From assembly GCA_024195585.1 (NCBI GenBank), contig SWBL01000237.1, forward strand, positions 18,046 through 82,045: a stretch of 64,000 bases of DNA, written 5' to 3'. This document shows positions 1-11,568 of the stretch, in pieces (position 1 is the first letter of the stretch; every line of letters begins with the position of its first letter). Position numbers and translations under genes: made by a program. A model generated the notes under the pieces. It was given only the letters and a program-made list of their open reading frames with translations. It was not told the origin of the DNA and searched no databases. The stretch is from Aureobasidium sp. EXF-3400. Its lineage: Eukaryota > Ascomycota > Dothideomycetes > Dothideales > Saccotheciaceae.

Positions 1-1519
1 TGAGCGAACGGGTCGGATGATTTCGATAGTATGCCAGCGATAAGGCTTCGTGAAACGGCAGCCTGCAGCCGTTCCAGATACTTGCCTGGGGTGTCGCCGT
101 CTTCACGATCGGGTATTACTAAAGTCTCATGAACGCTAGGAGATAACGAGTTGGATTTCGAATGGAATCCAGGCGACGAGTTGCGATCGCGAAGGTCGGA
201 ATTGTGTCGAAATCGGTTGAAACCAAGAAGACCACCTAGGCTGGTCCGTCCTGAGGTCGAAGTCGAATTGCGAGCGCTGGAAGTCACAGGCGGCGTAGGA
301 GGGGTATGGTCTTCAGAGCGGCGCCCGAATGAACTCACGGTCGAAGACCTATCTCGCAACCCGAATCGACGTGGCGGGTGCAGAACTGGTGAAGATCCAT
401 TTGAATGAGTAGAGACGGTCGAGTCATTTCTGAATAATGGGGCACCCCCATGAGTGGCAAGAGCAGCAATGGATGACTTTGCAAGTTGAGCAGGAGCTGG
501 CGAAGACGATAGCAACAAGCGTGGGCGTGAGGCCTCAGTATGGCGTCGCTGTAAAACACTAAGAGGAGGAGGTCGTTTCTGTCTTTCTGGCGACTCGGTG
601 AGGGAGTTTGACGAGATAGCGCTGGTCGAAGGCCGAGGCGTACCCTGTGGAGTCACTGATTCTGTGGGTGGATTGGATGGAGACGACTGTTTATCAGGTA
701 AGGGAAATAGCGACTTGTTCTTCTTGTTTCGGCGGGGCAACCTGAAGAGAGTCGTTGTAGTAGAAATGGTATGAGTAGTGGTGGTTGTAGCATAAGTGAC
801 GTGTTCTCCAGAACTTCGCTGTTCTCCTGATGAGTCGGACAGACGAGTGACAGGCAGTGCCAAAGCTGAGCTGGACTCATCGCCATACGGTGGAGGAGCA
901 GCAGCATCAGGAACGAGGCGGTCGATGTCTACAGAGCGGCCTCTGCGCCATGATCGGCGATCTTCAGTAGACTCTCGACGTTGTTTCGCTGGACTGAGCT
1001 TCGAGATCTGACGTTTGAAAGGACTCTTTGATTTCCTAGGGTGCTGAACGGGATGGTTGTGTTCATCCATAGTGGGTGCAGTGGTGATGATCTGAGGGTT
1101 CGGCACAGGGGCTAGAAGATAGCTATGAGCAGAGCTCGGCGGAGCTGACGGAAATTGGTATACGTACTTTGCGATTGATGTTGAAGTGGGACTTGAGGTA
1201 CCGGAGGGGTTTTTTCTGCGTCAGCATGGAGCTTTGCTTTGGCTGATAGCTGACCATCGGAAAAGTGCCTCCATCGCAGCATGCTAAAGCGAGCAGTGGC
1301 TGGAGTAGCAGTCTGAATGGGCGGAGACGGCGGACCGAGACTGAGGACGTCGGTTGGAGAAATGGGATCTTGAGCACTCATGGGACGGAGCGTGTTGGGT
1401 ACAGGGGTGGCGTAGCCAGAACTCTGGGTTGCAGCATCTTCCTGAGTACTAGTACGGATGTCGTTCAAGAGGTTGTCCAGAGTACTGCGGCGACGCGACA
1501 TAAGAGGCATGGCCGGCAA
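1..1519 (-). CDS. SEC7-domain ARF guanine-nucleotide exchange factor, N-terminal part (runs off the window)
   Basis: Two exons on the minus strand, 1519-1168 and 1111-1, flank a 56-nt intron (1112-1167; GTACGT donor, CTAG acceptor). The second exon stays open to the window edge. The visible ~490 residues are Ser/Pro/Thr/Arg-rich and probably disordered. The last visible stretch, with a TPGKYLERLQAAVSRS-like segment followed by a LIAGILSK-like one, resembles the start of the SEC7 domain in a conserved family of large fungal SEC7-PH proteins. Such proteins load ARF GTPases with GTP during membrane traffic. The catalytic glutamate loop lies outside the window, so activity cannot be judged. The start at 1519 is the first ATG of the frame; a second ATG lies six codons on. 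The gene is divergent from ECM14. I am fairly sure of the family and less sure of the start. Confidence 0.72.
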
Positions 1520-1982
1520 GTCGCAATGAGTGGGTTGTCATTTGGCAGCGTAGCAGCAGCGCGTCAAGGAGAGTAGCAGGCGTTCATGTGTCGGATGGTG
1601 GAAAGATGGTCTCTGTGGTTATTGAAGGGGTACAGGAAATTGGAGATGGCGGGTCCGGGGGGTAAACGAGCGTGTCTCTCTCTGTGGAAAGGAATAGCGG
1701 ACTTCGGACACGCGGACTTGAACGATCTCTTGAGATTGGGAACAGCAATTTAGATTGGTAAGGATGACTAGAAAGAACAAGACTGGTCTCTGCGCGACTG
1801 CCTCGTCAGCACCACGCACAAGGCTTGCAAAAGGTCCCACATGCGCGAGCAGGGAAGGCGCGAAGGATGTTGCCAAGCTGCCCCAGTCCCTGCCTCTCCA
1901 CAGCCTCCCACCCTCCGCCCATCGAAGCTGCGACTTTGCTGTAATCTGATCACTCTGACTGCCTGCACAGCAATCTCCAACA
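1520..1982. other. intergenic, divergent promoter region
   Basis: This 463-bp spacer separates the starts of the SEC7-domain gene and ECM14. I see no TATA box, repeat or RNA gene. Short open frames here look like chance. Confidence 0.6.
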
Positions 1983-3692
1983 ATGCGCGCCTCGTCGTTG
2001 CTGCTCACCGCCGTCTCGACTCTGCTGGTGCCGACCGTGTCTGCAGTGCCCTCCCATCCGCAACCACCACCACCGTCCCAGCAACCATCGCATCGCCCGG
2101 TATGGCGTTCCGTCACCGACGCCATAGTTCGCAACATCTGGAACCCGCCAGTAAACTCTCATTCTGAGCCCGCTGTCAATCCTCGACCACACCACAAGCA
2201 CAGTGACGACGTCGTTCTCCGATTCAACATCAGCAATGCTCAGGACGCCTCAAGCCTCGCCGATGCTGCCGACACTCTCTTCCTTGACCTGTGGGAGTTC
2301 ACCGATGACTGGGTCGACATTAGAATGCAGAAAGATCTGATTCCCTCGCTGCTCGGCTTGCTGCCTTCTTCCTTACACCAAGCACATAATTTGCTCATGG
2401 ACGAGCTTACCCTTCAGAATGCCATTTCAGATACATACCCTTCTTCTCGCTCGACCCGTATGCTTCAGGCCAATGCTCCAACCCACCATGATGCCTTCGG
2501 TCCCAAGCTTGGTCCATCGTCGTCTGACAATATTTTCTTCAACGACTACCAACCGCTATCTGTCATTCAACCTTGGATGCGACTAATGGCCTCTCTCTTC
2601 ACCACTCACGTGCGTGTAATCAACGTCGGCACGACCTACGAAGGCCGCCACATCCCTGCCCTGCGTATCGGTGTTCACCCAACCAACAACGACTCTCCTG
2701 AACGTCGCAAGACTATCTTGATCACCGCTGGCCTGCACGCTAGAGAATGGATCTCAACTAGTACCGTCAATTACATTGCATATTCGCTTATCACAGGTTA
2801 TGGAAAGAGCCATGTCATTACCAGTCTTCTGGAGGAGTTCGACTGGGTTCTTGTTCCCACCTTGAACCCCGATGGATACGCCTACACCTGGGAAACCGAT
2901 CGTCTGTGGCGCAAGAACCGTCAACAGACTTCTCTGCGTTTCTGTCGTGGCCTTGACCTCGACCGAAGCTTCTCTTACCACTGGGATGGTGCGGCAAACA
3001 CAAAATCGAATCCCTGTAGTGAATCTTTCTCGGGTTCCACACCTCTCGAAGCGTTCGAGGCAAAGAGCCTGGCTGGCTGGATACACAACGAGACTGAGCA
3101 CAATAATGTCGATTTTGTGGGTCTTCTCGATTTGCACTCGTACTCACAGCAGATCTTGTATCCTTACTCCTACACCTGCGACGGCAGTCCTCCCAACCTG
3201 GAAAACCTGCAGGAAGTTGCTGCCGGTCTGTCAAAGGTCATGCGTCTTTCAGGCGGACGCTACTACCAATCTGCCCCTGCTTGCGAGGGCAATGTCGGTC
3301 TCGCCACTAACGGCGACCGACAAGTCTTCCCTCGCTTCGAGACGGGCGGTGGCAGCTTCCTTGATTGGTTCTACCACGACATCAGGGTCAAGTACACCTA
3401 CCAGCTCAAGCTCCGCGATCGTGGCACTTATGGCTTCCTGCTCCCCAAGGACCACATTGTCCCTACAGGCAAGGAAGTTTTGGATGCTGTCATCTACTTT
3501 GGAAAGTTCCTTGGCGGTCAGTTCAACGTTGCTGCTGGCGAGGAGAAGCAGAGTAATCTCAAGCAGCCTGAGCAGCATAGCCAAGGTGACGAGCTTGTTG
3601 CAGATGCAGAACATGTTGCAGATGTAGAAGACGAGCTCGATGACGAAGACGAAAGCGCTATGTGGGAGTTGAGGCGGCGAAGACGTGTTTGA
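1983..3692 (+). CDS. ECM14: Inactive M14 metallocarboxypeptidase-like secreted protein ECM14
   Basis: A single-exon gene of 569 residues. An N-terminal signal peptide (about residues 1-21, ending TVSA) is followed by a Pro-rich stretch, an activation-peptide-like prodomain and an M14 peptidase fold from about residue 190. The zinc ligands are present: His252 and Glu255 in HAREW, and His385 in [10 protein letters not shown]. The catalytic glutamate expected before LRD in active M14 enzymes is Lys476 here (QLKLRDRG), and the usual substrate-binding Asn-Arg pair reads Asp-Arg (LDLDRSF). This Glu-to-Lys change is the known mark of the fungal Ecm14 pseudoenzymes, which are tied genetically to cell-wall integrity. 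The C-terminal tail is acidic (DDEDE) and then very basic (RRRRR). The protein is probably vacuolar or extracellular and has no peptidase activity. The start is the first ATG and gives a clear signal peptide. Confidence 0.93.
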   Translation: MRASSLLLTAVSTLLVPTVSAVPSHPQPPPPSQQPSHRPVWRSVTDAIVRNIWNPPVNSHSEPAVNPRPHHKHSDDVVLRFNISNAQDASSLADAADTLFLDLWEFTDDWVDIRMQKDLIPSLLGLLPSSLHQAHNLLMDELTLQNAISDTYPSSRSTRMLQANAPTHHDAFGPKLGPSSSDNIFFNDYQPLSVIQPWMRLMASLFTTHVRVINVGTTYEGRHIPALRIGVHPTNNDSPERRKTILITAGLHAREWISTSTVNYIAYSLITGYGKSHVITSLLEEFDWVLVPTLNPDGYAYTWETDRLWRKNRQQTSLRFCRGLDLDRSFSYHWDGAANTKSNPCSESFSGSTPLEAFEAKSLAGWIHNETEHNNVDFVGLLDLHSYSQQILYPYSYTCDGSPPNLENLQEVAAGLSKVMRLSGGRYYQSAPACEGNVGLATNGDRQVFPRFETGGGSFLDWFYHDIRVKYTYQLKLRDRGTYGFLLPKDHIVPTGKEVLDAVIYFGKFLGGQFNVAAGEEKQSNLKQPEQHSQGDELVADAEHVADVEDELDDEDESAMWELRRRRRV

Positions 3693-4092
3693 GTATGTAA
3701 TTAGTACTTTTGCTTTTGCACCTTTCATGTCGATACTTTTAATGTTCAAACCCAGATCTTCCATATTTGCTTCTTGCATGGTCTGTCGGATACGCGTACG
3801 CCGAAGAGTCATGATTGTCACTAGTAGGTCAAACCTACACTGCTCCCAGATAAATGCCGTCCTAACACTGCCTCTTTGAATATAGTATCTGCCAGGGTAT
3901 ATAAAAGGTCTGTACAATGCTCATACCAGGAACGCAACTTTTGGGCGTCAAGAAATGCCCATTGAACCCCAGAACACCATCGCTGTGTAAAAGAGAAAAG
4001 AAAAAAGAGAGAGAGAGAGAAAAGCACCCCATGCCTCCGTTCACACCACATCAAAGTCATAGTATCAATACAGTGTTCCGTTCGCCTTTAGT
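3693..4092. other. intergenic, convergent 3' regions
   Basis: Spacer between the convergent ECM14 and DUF2439 genes. It holds a TATATAAAA-like stretch near 3898-3907 and a purine (GA)n run near 4004-4022. No gene is supported. Confidence 0.6.
4004..4022. repeat. (GA)n microsatellite
   Basis: A pure purine run of alternating G and A, about 8 units long, flanked by A-rich sequence. It lies between two convergent genes. No function is implied. Confidence 0.8.
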
Positions 4093-5916
4093 TCATGTTG
4101 TCTCGTTGGCCTTCACCTGCATGTTCGGTGGCCTCCAGTCCATGAGGTCGAATGCCTCTTTACTCCACGGTCCAATGTCGTCGTTCTTTTTCTGTTCGAT
4201 GACTAAGGTTTGAGCCATCCTTGTGTTTAGCACAGGGGCTGCTTTGACAGTCAGAGGCTTGAACGACCTTGCTGTAGTCGTACTGGTCCCCCTACCAGTT
4301 GGTCTTGCAGTTTTCTCGGCCAGGTCCCTGCTTGGTCGTATGGGTGGTTGAGCGATAGAGTCGTCAACGATAGGATCGTCGAAGTCAAGAGGAGTAATAT
4401 CTGCGAATTGGAAGTCATCCAACAAAGAATCCTCAGGCGAGTCAAGTCGAGACATGACAGCAGAAGTGGTCTTTCTTAAACCAGTATTACTGTTCGCAGC
4501 CTTTTGAACGACAGGACGTTGCTCGGTTACGTCTGAAGAACTTCTTTGCAGCACCGGTTTCTTCTTTTTCTTCTCGATCCTTGCGAGTCTTTCTTGAATG
4601 CGTCGCTGAAAGACTGAGTCTTCAGGATTTTGTTCGACCGCAGGTTGTTCTGCTACGGGGTTGACGTCCATTCTCGCTGACTCCCTAGCTGGAACGAGAT
4701 TACCCTCTTGCCTTAGGCCTTGAGCTTTGCTGCGCGATGTAGCTTCCGTAACAGTCTCTGAGCTTGATGGGCGTGAGTTCTGTGATTGGAACAGTAACAT
4801 TTTCCTCGGAGCCCCACCAACAAGCTTCAAAGACCTTCCTCGCATCTGAGAATCAGACTCGGTCGCAAGGAGTCCACTCCTCAGAGGCTCATCGGCTACC
4901 ACTTTGGCGCTCTTCTTTGTTGCCTCGCGTGAAACACTAGTTTCCTTTCTGGATCGAGCAGTGTTGGATGTAGGAGGACCAGCATACCTCGGTCGATCTG
5001 ATGCCCTGGCCGAAGGAGACTCAATAGTAGCTGGCTTTAATGCTGTAGGTCGTCTATCGATGGGGCGAAAATGGCTGGAAGTACTTTGTCGATGAGCAGG
5101 GCTTTCGAGTAAACGAGCAGGAGAAGATGTCGCCAAGAGCTCAGCGTCAATAGCACGACTTGCGGCTTGCGCTGCGGAGATATCCTCAGTGTCGGAAGAG
5201 AGATCAATGACTTCACATCCAGGCTTCGGACGAGAGACAGGGTTCGCTTGCTGACCAGCCAACGCTTCATTATGACGCTTTGCTGCCATAGGTGTTACCT
5301 GAGCTGGAGAATCAAGCCTTTGTCGTTTACGCTCTCTCTGGTCCTGGGCTTCAGCAGCCTGCAGATCTCTAATTCGTGCTTCGTAAGGAGATTCTGTAGG
5401 AAGAGATGCCTTCCCTATGGGTCGTCGCGACCTTCCAAGTAGAGCATTGAGGGACTTGTGTTTCATGGGCGTGGTCGAGACAGCATGAGGAGTTCTAGGT
5501 GTAACGGATGAAACAGCAGTATATGGTGGTCCATGGCGCACCAATGTTCTTGACGAGGCGGGGTTTTTAGCCGGGGTCTTGTCCTTGCGCTGTAACAGGT
5601 CCGAGAGATCTGTTTGTATAGTGCCGATTCTTTCAGAAACTTGAACCATGATGCCACCCTTCTCGAGGGTCATCTCATCGCCCTCTTGAAGGTCATCGCC
5701 GCTGGTCCAGTGAAGGTCGCCGAGGAAATTTCTAGGAACATCGTAGACCATGACACGCTTGTTGAAGGTGTGGAAGCGTAAAAAGCCATCTTGCCATCTC
5801 TTTTGCTTTCGCCTTAGGTCGTGTGTGTAGAGGCAGTTGAATTCGTAGACTGGAGCAGTGTTCTGGGTTTGAGGAACCGCGAGGTTTGGCGAACTACGCA
5901 GGACTGCTGCCGTCAT
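4093..5916 (-). CDS. ZGRF1-like DUF2439-domain protein
   Basis: Single exon, 607 residues. Shortly after the start comes the conserved DUF2439 block (YEFNCLYTHDLRRKQKRWQDG, then FNKRVMVYDVPRNFLGDLHW), the domain at the N-terminus of vertebrate ZGRF1 and of many fungal proteins linked by homology to genome maintenance. The rest is long, basic, Ser-rich and probably disordered. A short conserved C-terminal patch (PWSKEAFDLMDWRPP) is typical of fungal members. There is no helicase domain, so this is the short fungal form. I chose the ATG at 5916 because the frame further upstream opens only with TTG and because the DUF2439 block follows at the usual distance. The molecular role is unknown to me. 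Confidence 0.8.
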   Translation of the reverse strand: MTAAVLRSSPNLAVPQTQNTAPVYEFNCLYTHDLRRKQKRWQDGFLRFHTFNKRVMVYDVPRNFLGDLHWTSGDDLQEGDEMTLEKGGIMVQVSERIGTIQTDLSDLLQRKDKTPAKNPASSRTLVRHGPPYTAVSSVTPRTPHAVSTTPMKHKSLNALLGRSRRPIGKASLPTESPYEARIRDLQAAEAQDQRERKRQRLDSPAQVTPMAAKRHNEALAGQQANPVSRPKPGCEVIDLSSDTEDISAAQAASRAIDAELLATSSPARLLESPAHRQSTSSHFRPIDRRPTALKPATIESPSARASDRPRYAGPPTSNTARSRKETSVSREATKKSAKVVADEPLRSGLLATESDSQMRGRSLKLVGGAPRKMLLFQSQNSRPSSSETVTEATSRSKAQGLRQEGNLVPARESARMDVNPVAEQPAVEQNPEDSVFQRRIQERLARIEKKKKKPVLQRSSSDVTEQRPVVQKAANSNTGLRKTTSAVMSRLDSPEDSLLDDFQFADITPLDFDDPIVDDSIAQPPIRPSRDLAEKTARPTGRGTSTTTARSFKPLTVKAAPVLNTRMAQTLVIEQKKNDDIGPWSKEAFDLMDWRPPNMQVKANETT

Positions 5917-6459
5917 GATCCTCGGTGGTGATTTGAATGTGCGATCGTCAAAGCCGTCATTGCGTGAAAGAACCGTGAGCAGTGGAGGCTCAAGAGGCGT
6001 CGATGCAACAAGCAAATGTCCAGAGCAGGCAGTCGACCATTACGGAAACTACGATGGCGGCCTCCCGCAGGAAAGTGCTGTTCTTGGTGCGTCACGCACG
6101 CGTCACCCCGTGTCGAGCACTCGACCATTAAGGTATGTGCTCCGCCCGTGACAGATGATGAACATTGCGCAGCGTGGTTCCATAACTTCATCAAAGAGAA
6201 ACTATAGATAAATATCTCAGTCTTGAGGACCAACTTGGCACCGCGTAATCTACTCCGTATACAGTTTAACATTATGGCATAAGGCATATGACTAGCGGAC
6301 AATGCATGTCACCCGCTTCCAGCTTCTGCCAGGCCGAAGCCTTGGCCCCACTTGCAATACACGTTGTCTCAACACCGACCAGTCTCGGAATCCTTCGACT
6401 TGATTGCTCTTCACTCGTTCTGCTTCTTGTTTTGATCTCTCTTCCTGTCGTCCGTCACG
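5917..6459. other. intergenic, divergent promoter region
   Basis: Spacer between the DUF2439 gene and RVS167. A pyrimidine-rich stretch (about 6405-6455) runs up to the RVS167 start, as is common in fungal promoters and leaders. Nothing else stands out. Confidence 0.6.
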
Positions 6460-8236
6460 ATGCAGAATGTACAGCGTAAATTCGGTAAATTGATGAAACG
6501 GTCTGCCGACACATCAGATGTCGGAGGCATTCTAAGTGAATTCAACACTGCGGAACGAGCCCTTGGTAGTGTAAGAAGAGCACTTTGCTCCAGAAAATCC
6601 CATGGATACTGACCAGTATTATTTCTAGTTTGTTGATGCAACAAAATCATGGCGAAATGCCTGGGACGAGACATTGAAAACACAACTCTATGTTGCAGAA
6701 ACATTGCATTTGTTGTACAAACCTATTGAAGTCGAAGATGATCCGAACAGTCCTACACAGCAAAAACCGGCTCCAACACCGCGAAAATATCTGGAAAAGG
6801 CCGGAAACTTACACACAATCTACACACACCTTGGAAAAGATCTGAGCACCGAGATCAATTCAATTGAACCCAGACTTCTGAGACCTGCCATGGATGCTAA
6901 AGACTCTCTCAAGATGCTCAAGAAATCGATCAAACGAAGAGAAGATTTGAAGGTCAGTCAAAACCATCATCGGAGACCATGAGTTGACACACACTGACCT
7001 TGTCTGGCAGCTCGACTATGAGCGTTACAACTCACGTGTAGACAGCGCTCGACGCAAGGACACAAGATCTGCTAGAGAAGAGAATGCTTTGATGAAACAC
7101 GAGGCTGATCTTGCTCGCACCAGTGCCGTAAGTGATCGTTCAATCATGCGTGTTCAGAACGTGGCTTACAGGTGCTTCAGGACTACCAAACTGCTGATGA
7201 GCAACTCAGAAAAGTGTTACCCCCCGTCTTAGATGGCTTATCAACCCTTCTCCCACATCTCCTCGCTATCCAGATCATGATTCAGTACCAGCTGGTGGGT
7301 CAAATGTATACTCAGCTCCACGAGTACTGTCAGACACATGGACTGCCTTCGCCCGCTCCAGCTCTGGAGCAGGTTGTCTCCACATTTGAGACTGAATTTA
7401 CACCACTGAGGGAGGGAATTGAACGCAATATCAAGACCATCTCGGCTGGCAAAGCTATACACCAACCTATGGATCTTCCGGACAAACAGCAAGGCACTGT
7501 CACTGGACTTGGGTTGCGCAATACCTTCGCGCGAAGAACGAGCAGCCAAGGTTCATTGCCTAAGCCTAGCATGCTGGGAGGACAATCACACGTCGAATCG
7601 GACGATGTCGATGACGAGCCAGCACCTGTCAAGCCTCCTAGACCTGGTCGTATAGCTTCTAGTACCAGACTGCACTCACATTATGAGGGCACAGCTACGG
7701 CCAATTCTCATTATGAGGACGAAGAGGCGCCCCCAGTGAAGCCACCTCGACCTGGAGCGGCCCCTAACATCGACATGGGTAGCAAACCACGAATTCCATC
7801 AAGCTCCAAGCCTTCTCCATTGATTACGCCAGATGGTTACGCCAATGGCGGAGCAGCCAAGCCGACATATTCGGCTTCAGGTACACCTAGCTCGTCATCG
7901 ACGCCATTCTTGACGCCCTCTTCTGTGTCGCATCAGAATCAGGGCTCGGACTACTTCAGTCGAGAGCGCAAGGCTTCTACGTCTTCTGGAACATTCAGCG
8001 TGTCGGGCAAGAAAAAGCCTCCACCACCTCCGCCCAAGAAGAGAGCTCAATCACTCCAGGGCGAGTTCGTCACAGCTATGTATGAGTTTGCTGGACAAGG
8101 GTCAGGGGACCTCTCGTTCCGTGAAGGCGACAGAATCAAAGTGGTGAAGAAGACAGGATCGACGGATGATTGGTGGGAGGGAGAAGTCAATGGAGTGGTG
8201 GGTAGCTTTCCTGCAAACTATGTCAGGCTTGATTAA
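6460..8236 (+). CDS. RVS167: BAR-SH3 amphiphysin-like protein RVS167
   Basis: Four exons: 6460-6570, 6629-6952, 7011-7127 and 7172-8236, giving 538 residues. Introns are 44-58 nt and all phase 0. The N-terminal ~250 residues form a BAR domain (NVQRKFGKLMKRS start, KSWRNAWDETLKTQ, LRPAMDAKDSLKMLKKSIKR), which bends membranes during endocytic vesicle scission. The linker holds two PVKPPRPG motifs, which are likely SH3 ligands, a Ser/Thr-rich region and a KKPPPPPPKKR polyproline patch. The last ~58 residues are an SH3 domain with ALYDF-type MYEF, DLSFREGD, DDWWEGE and FPANYV. Domain order and length match yeast Rvs167 and S. pombe Hob1. It acts at cortical actin patches together with an Rvs161-type partner that is not in this window. 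Confidence 0.95.
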
Positions 8237-8656
8237 GGTTGTACCGGGGATGCAGACGTGTAGAATAGAACAGCAGGAACAACAAACGCAGAAGGTGTAG
8301 AAGAGGCTCGGCTGCTGCAGTGGCAGGTGATGATCTGCAGGGACTGGTGGCTGAATTGGGTTCAAAGAGTGCGGGAAATGGCGGGGATCGGGCCTTTGTC
8401 GTCATGGGCGTCGCTCTTGTTGCAACCTGGAGGCTTGGGACTGCGCTCTCTGAAACCAACAGAGATTCGCTCATCTCTTGACGAGGAAACGATCCTCGCG
8501 TACGAATGTGCCCGACGTCGCCCGACGTTTGCAATCTGATTCATCTCCCTTCTTCTCCATCCTCTGCAATCCAATAGCCGACGACATTCTCGAACTCCAC
8601 CACCTCCACGAGCCTTAACCACAACGTCGGGTAGGATTCCCTCAGGTACCAGAAAA
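8237..8656. other. intergenic, 3' of RVS167 and promoter of next gene
   Basis: Spacer between two genes in tandem. A CT-rich block near 8545-8575 lies upstream of the next start. No other feature seen. Confidence 0.6.
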
Positions 8657-9819
8657 ATGGACTCTGTCCTTCTCGATGCACCGCCGACCAAACAGGTCGC
8701 GCCCAAGTCGCCGCCCTTGGCCTTCCAGATGACCTCTAACGACTCCCTCTGGGCTCCCTCATTCAATCCAATGGCCATGCAGTCCTTGTCCCAAGTCTCT
8801 TCGCCATACTACCTGGGCACTTCTCCCACCGAGAACGATATGCAGGCCCAGCTCGACAAGCTGCATGAAGCGCTACGTCTGCAACACCAAGCTTTTGTCG
8901 CCGAGCGAGAGAGCTGGCAAATGGAACGAGACAGGATGCAGCGTCGTGTCAGCGCTCTCGAATCCCTGCTCAAATCCCCGAATGGTCAAAGGTAACTGCT
9001 AGACCAACACAACAATGAGAACCATTTAGCTAACCCCGTGTCTACAGTCCAGCACGCAGTCCTGCCATCTCTCCTCAAAACGGCGTCAAGCCTGCCCAAT
9101 CTCAACTCCCTAGCATAGCCGAGGTCGACACTTCTCGCTTGTCTCCGGAGATGCCGCGTGTAAAGAGGGACGCTGCCCCAGTGCACATCGATATACCCAC
9201 CTTGGCAGACGCCTCCGTGTTTGACAGCGATGCTCCCTTAACTGAAGTTCTACATGGCGACCTGCCTGCCTCTCCACCTACTACTCGTAATATCCTCAGC
9301 CCTCCACCGCCAGCCAACCTAAGACATGCCGGCCATACTCCTCTCAAGGCTCCTCGTCCTGGTGAATTTAGCCCTGCTTTGAGTGTACGCTCAGACAAAC
9401 TCACCGACACGCCAACTCGCACAAACACTCTTATGAATGAGGTCATGTCGCAAGATGACGGTGCCGATGAGTCCTTGAAGGGTCCCTTGCACATGCCCTC
9501 GCTACCCTGCAATCCAGGCGCCGAGAACTTCACTGTGGATATGCTGAGTGCAAAACTACAAGACATTTCTGAGCATCCCGAAGAGAATCAACCAATAGTG
9601 TTACAAAGTACGAATCTGGTCCCCGACGAGCCTTCTGAGGCCTCCCCTGTTCCCGATGAAAAAGTCGACTCAGCGAGCAGCGACTCCAAGGACAAGGCCG
9701 AATCCCCCAGTGCAGAAAGCAAGGATAAAAACGATCTGGACGTAGGTATCCGCCTACGCACGAAGCCGAGTTCAAATTTCGGCGCGCCCCTTGGCTCGAT
9801 GGGTGGATGGAGGCGTTAG
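8657..9819 (+). CDS. conserved-looking protein of unknown function with short coiled coil
   Basis: Two exons, 8657-8991 and 9048-9819, are joined by a 56-nt intron with a GTAACT donor, giving 368 residues. I do not recognise the family. Residues ~60-110 form a strongly predicted coiled coil rich in Gln/Glu/Arg (LDKLHEALRLQ, then WQMERDRMQRRVSALESLL). The rest is Pro/Ser/Thr/Asp-rich and low in hydrophobic residues, so probably disordered. Basic and acidic patches alternate near the end (DSKDKAESPSAESKDK), and the C-terminus is Gly-rich (NFGAPLGSMGGWRR). There is no signal peptide or membrane segment. The coding call rests on one long open frame that continues correctly across a well-formed intron. 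It is probably a scaffold or regulatory protein, but that is inference. Confidence 0.7.
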
Positions 9820-10677
9820 GACGACTCTTTGTTCTGAATCATGGCTGGCTCCATGTTCTATCTTTATGAGTCTTGATCATTCTTAACATATTTTTGCATG
9901 GCGATATTTATTAGATGGGCTTGCATAGAAAGGAAAGAAGCAGAGAAAGACATGGCTGGGAAACGGCGTTTTCTTTTTTTTCTTGGGTTTTGGCTTAATC
10001 GCTTCTTGATACCCCCTTCAAAGCCACCTCACGCACACTAAATGACCATCACAGGCAGCGAAAGATAGAAGAAGAGAGTTCTCTTCTAGACCCTTTTGTG
10101 CGAGGAATGCAAGAAATCTGTTTCGGGTCTTACGGCCTACCCTTGTTCATTCCATCCCTTGCTTTTCAGGCTTGCACTCAAGCTTTCTCCTACCTCTTGT
10201 GTCTCTTTTCCACGCGGCTGACGCCTTCTCTTCCATGCGGAAGGCACTTTACATTCCTAGGTAGGGTAGCGCCACCTGTCGCTTGACGACCAGAAAGGCC
10301 TAATTCTCCGATGGTCGCGACCTCTTTTGCTTGACTCTGTGCTCACGAGCCGTGTCTTTGGTAAGTCAGGACTCGAATTTTTCATGCACTGATTTCCAGA
10401 TTTGGTGTTGGAAAGGCTGAACAGGCATGTAGTTGTACATGTATGAGACACTGTCATGCTGAAGATAAGGGGTGCTATGATAGATACACGGTAAGTGGTA
10501 GACACCTCATTTCCTTCTTCTCTTCCTTTTGATAGGGGAAGGGCCAGTGTCTTGCTTTTCGTTCTTCAACAACTCTCGAATCTTGCCTGAGGTTGTTTCT
10601 GTCAAACACAAACCATTGTTGAGGCATCCACACTACTTTGCTTTAATATCTTCCCTTGATCATTGAGAAGAAGGATC
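9820..10677. other. intergenic region
   Basis: An 858-bp spacer, rich in T and CT tracts (for example near 9970-9985 and 10510-10530). Short frames here do not look coding. I see no RNA gene. Confidence 0.55.
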
Positions 10678-11192
10678 ATGGCACACTCATCTCACCTCCT
10701 CATCTTCCTCGCCCTTTTTCTCTCTTTCCTCGCCATCTCTACCTCCGCAGCTCCCACAACCTTTGCCGAAGTAGAGAAATCATGGCAAAGAGGTCTTTCC
10801 GAGGTATATTGCTTCTTTCCTCCTTTTATCCTTACCTTTCCTCCCCCTTCTCTCTCTCCACATACCTCTTGATATACTAACATCAACACCCAAAATAGCA
10901 AGACATACACGCCGAAATCGGCCAACACCCCACACCATCCTACCACTCTCATCTACCTTCTCAACAACATGCCAACGATGATGACGATGATGACAGCGAA
11001 ACAGAAACAGGCTTTCAAGGCATGTTGGATGAGCGTACGATGGCTGTGCGCAGGAAACTGCATAGTGTGATTGGGAGAAGGAGAGGTATGATGGCTGTTT
11101 TGTTTGGTGGAAAGCGAGACAAGATGGATGGAGAGGGGAGTGAGGTCACGGAAGTGTTGAGGCCTGTGAGGAATAGACGATGGCAGTTTTGA
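10678..11192 (+). CDS. small secreted protein of unknown function
   Basis: Two exons, 10678-10803 and 10899-11192, flank a 95-nt intron with a clear CTAAC branch point and AATAG acceptor. The product is 139 residues. It starts with a textbook signal peptide (hydrophobic LLIFLALFLSFLAIS core, likely cut after STSAA). The mature part is hydrophilic, with an acidic run (NDDDDDDSETETG) and several basic stretches (RRKLHSVIGRRRG, GGKRDKMDGEG, RNRRWQF). It contains no cysteines, so it is unlike typical disulfide-rich effectors. No family is recognised. The basic clusters could be processing sites or nucleic-acid-binding patches; this is inference. Confidence 0.62.
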
Positions 11193-11568
11193 AGGATCTA
11201 CGTTGAGGTATCGATGACCTCTTTTCCTCTCTTGGGCCTGAGCTTATGGTTAGAGGTAATGACTTTGACGGCCTTCGTTTTTGAGACGATCATGTTACAT
11301 GGTAGATAGATTGAGTCAAGTAGGTGTCAAATCAGAATATGACAAAACCTGGGTATCTTTGAAATTTGTTATAGAAGTTGCAGTCTCTGCTTTGTTAAGT
11401 ATACTATACGAATTGTGTTTGTTGTTGGTGGAGTGGTGAATGGAAATGCCGTAATCTCGTGAATTCCCCTAACGCCCTTTGTCTCTCGAGCCATATCTGA
11501 GAAGGAGGACTAGAAACACCTAAAACGCCTGATGTATGAAGAAATCACAAAAGAAAACTCCTCGTCGT
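11193..11568. other. intergenic, convergent 3' regions
   Basis: Spacer between the small secreted protein gene and ATG3, whose 3' ends face each other. It is AT-rich and I see no feature. Confidence 0.6.

Noticed and set aside
2754..3627. Long frames overlapping ECM14 in other phases
   Set aside because: They are shadows of the strongly biased ECM14 coding frame.
3898..3907. TATATAAAA sequence as a promoter
   Set aside because: It lies between two convergent 3' ends with no gene starting downstream on either strand.
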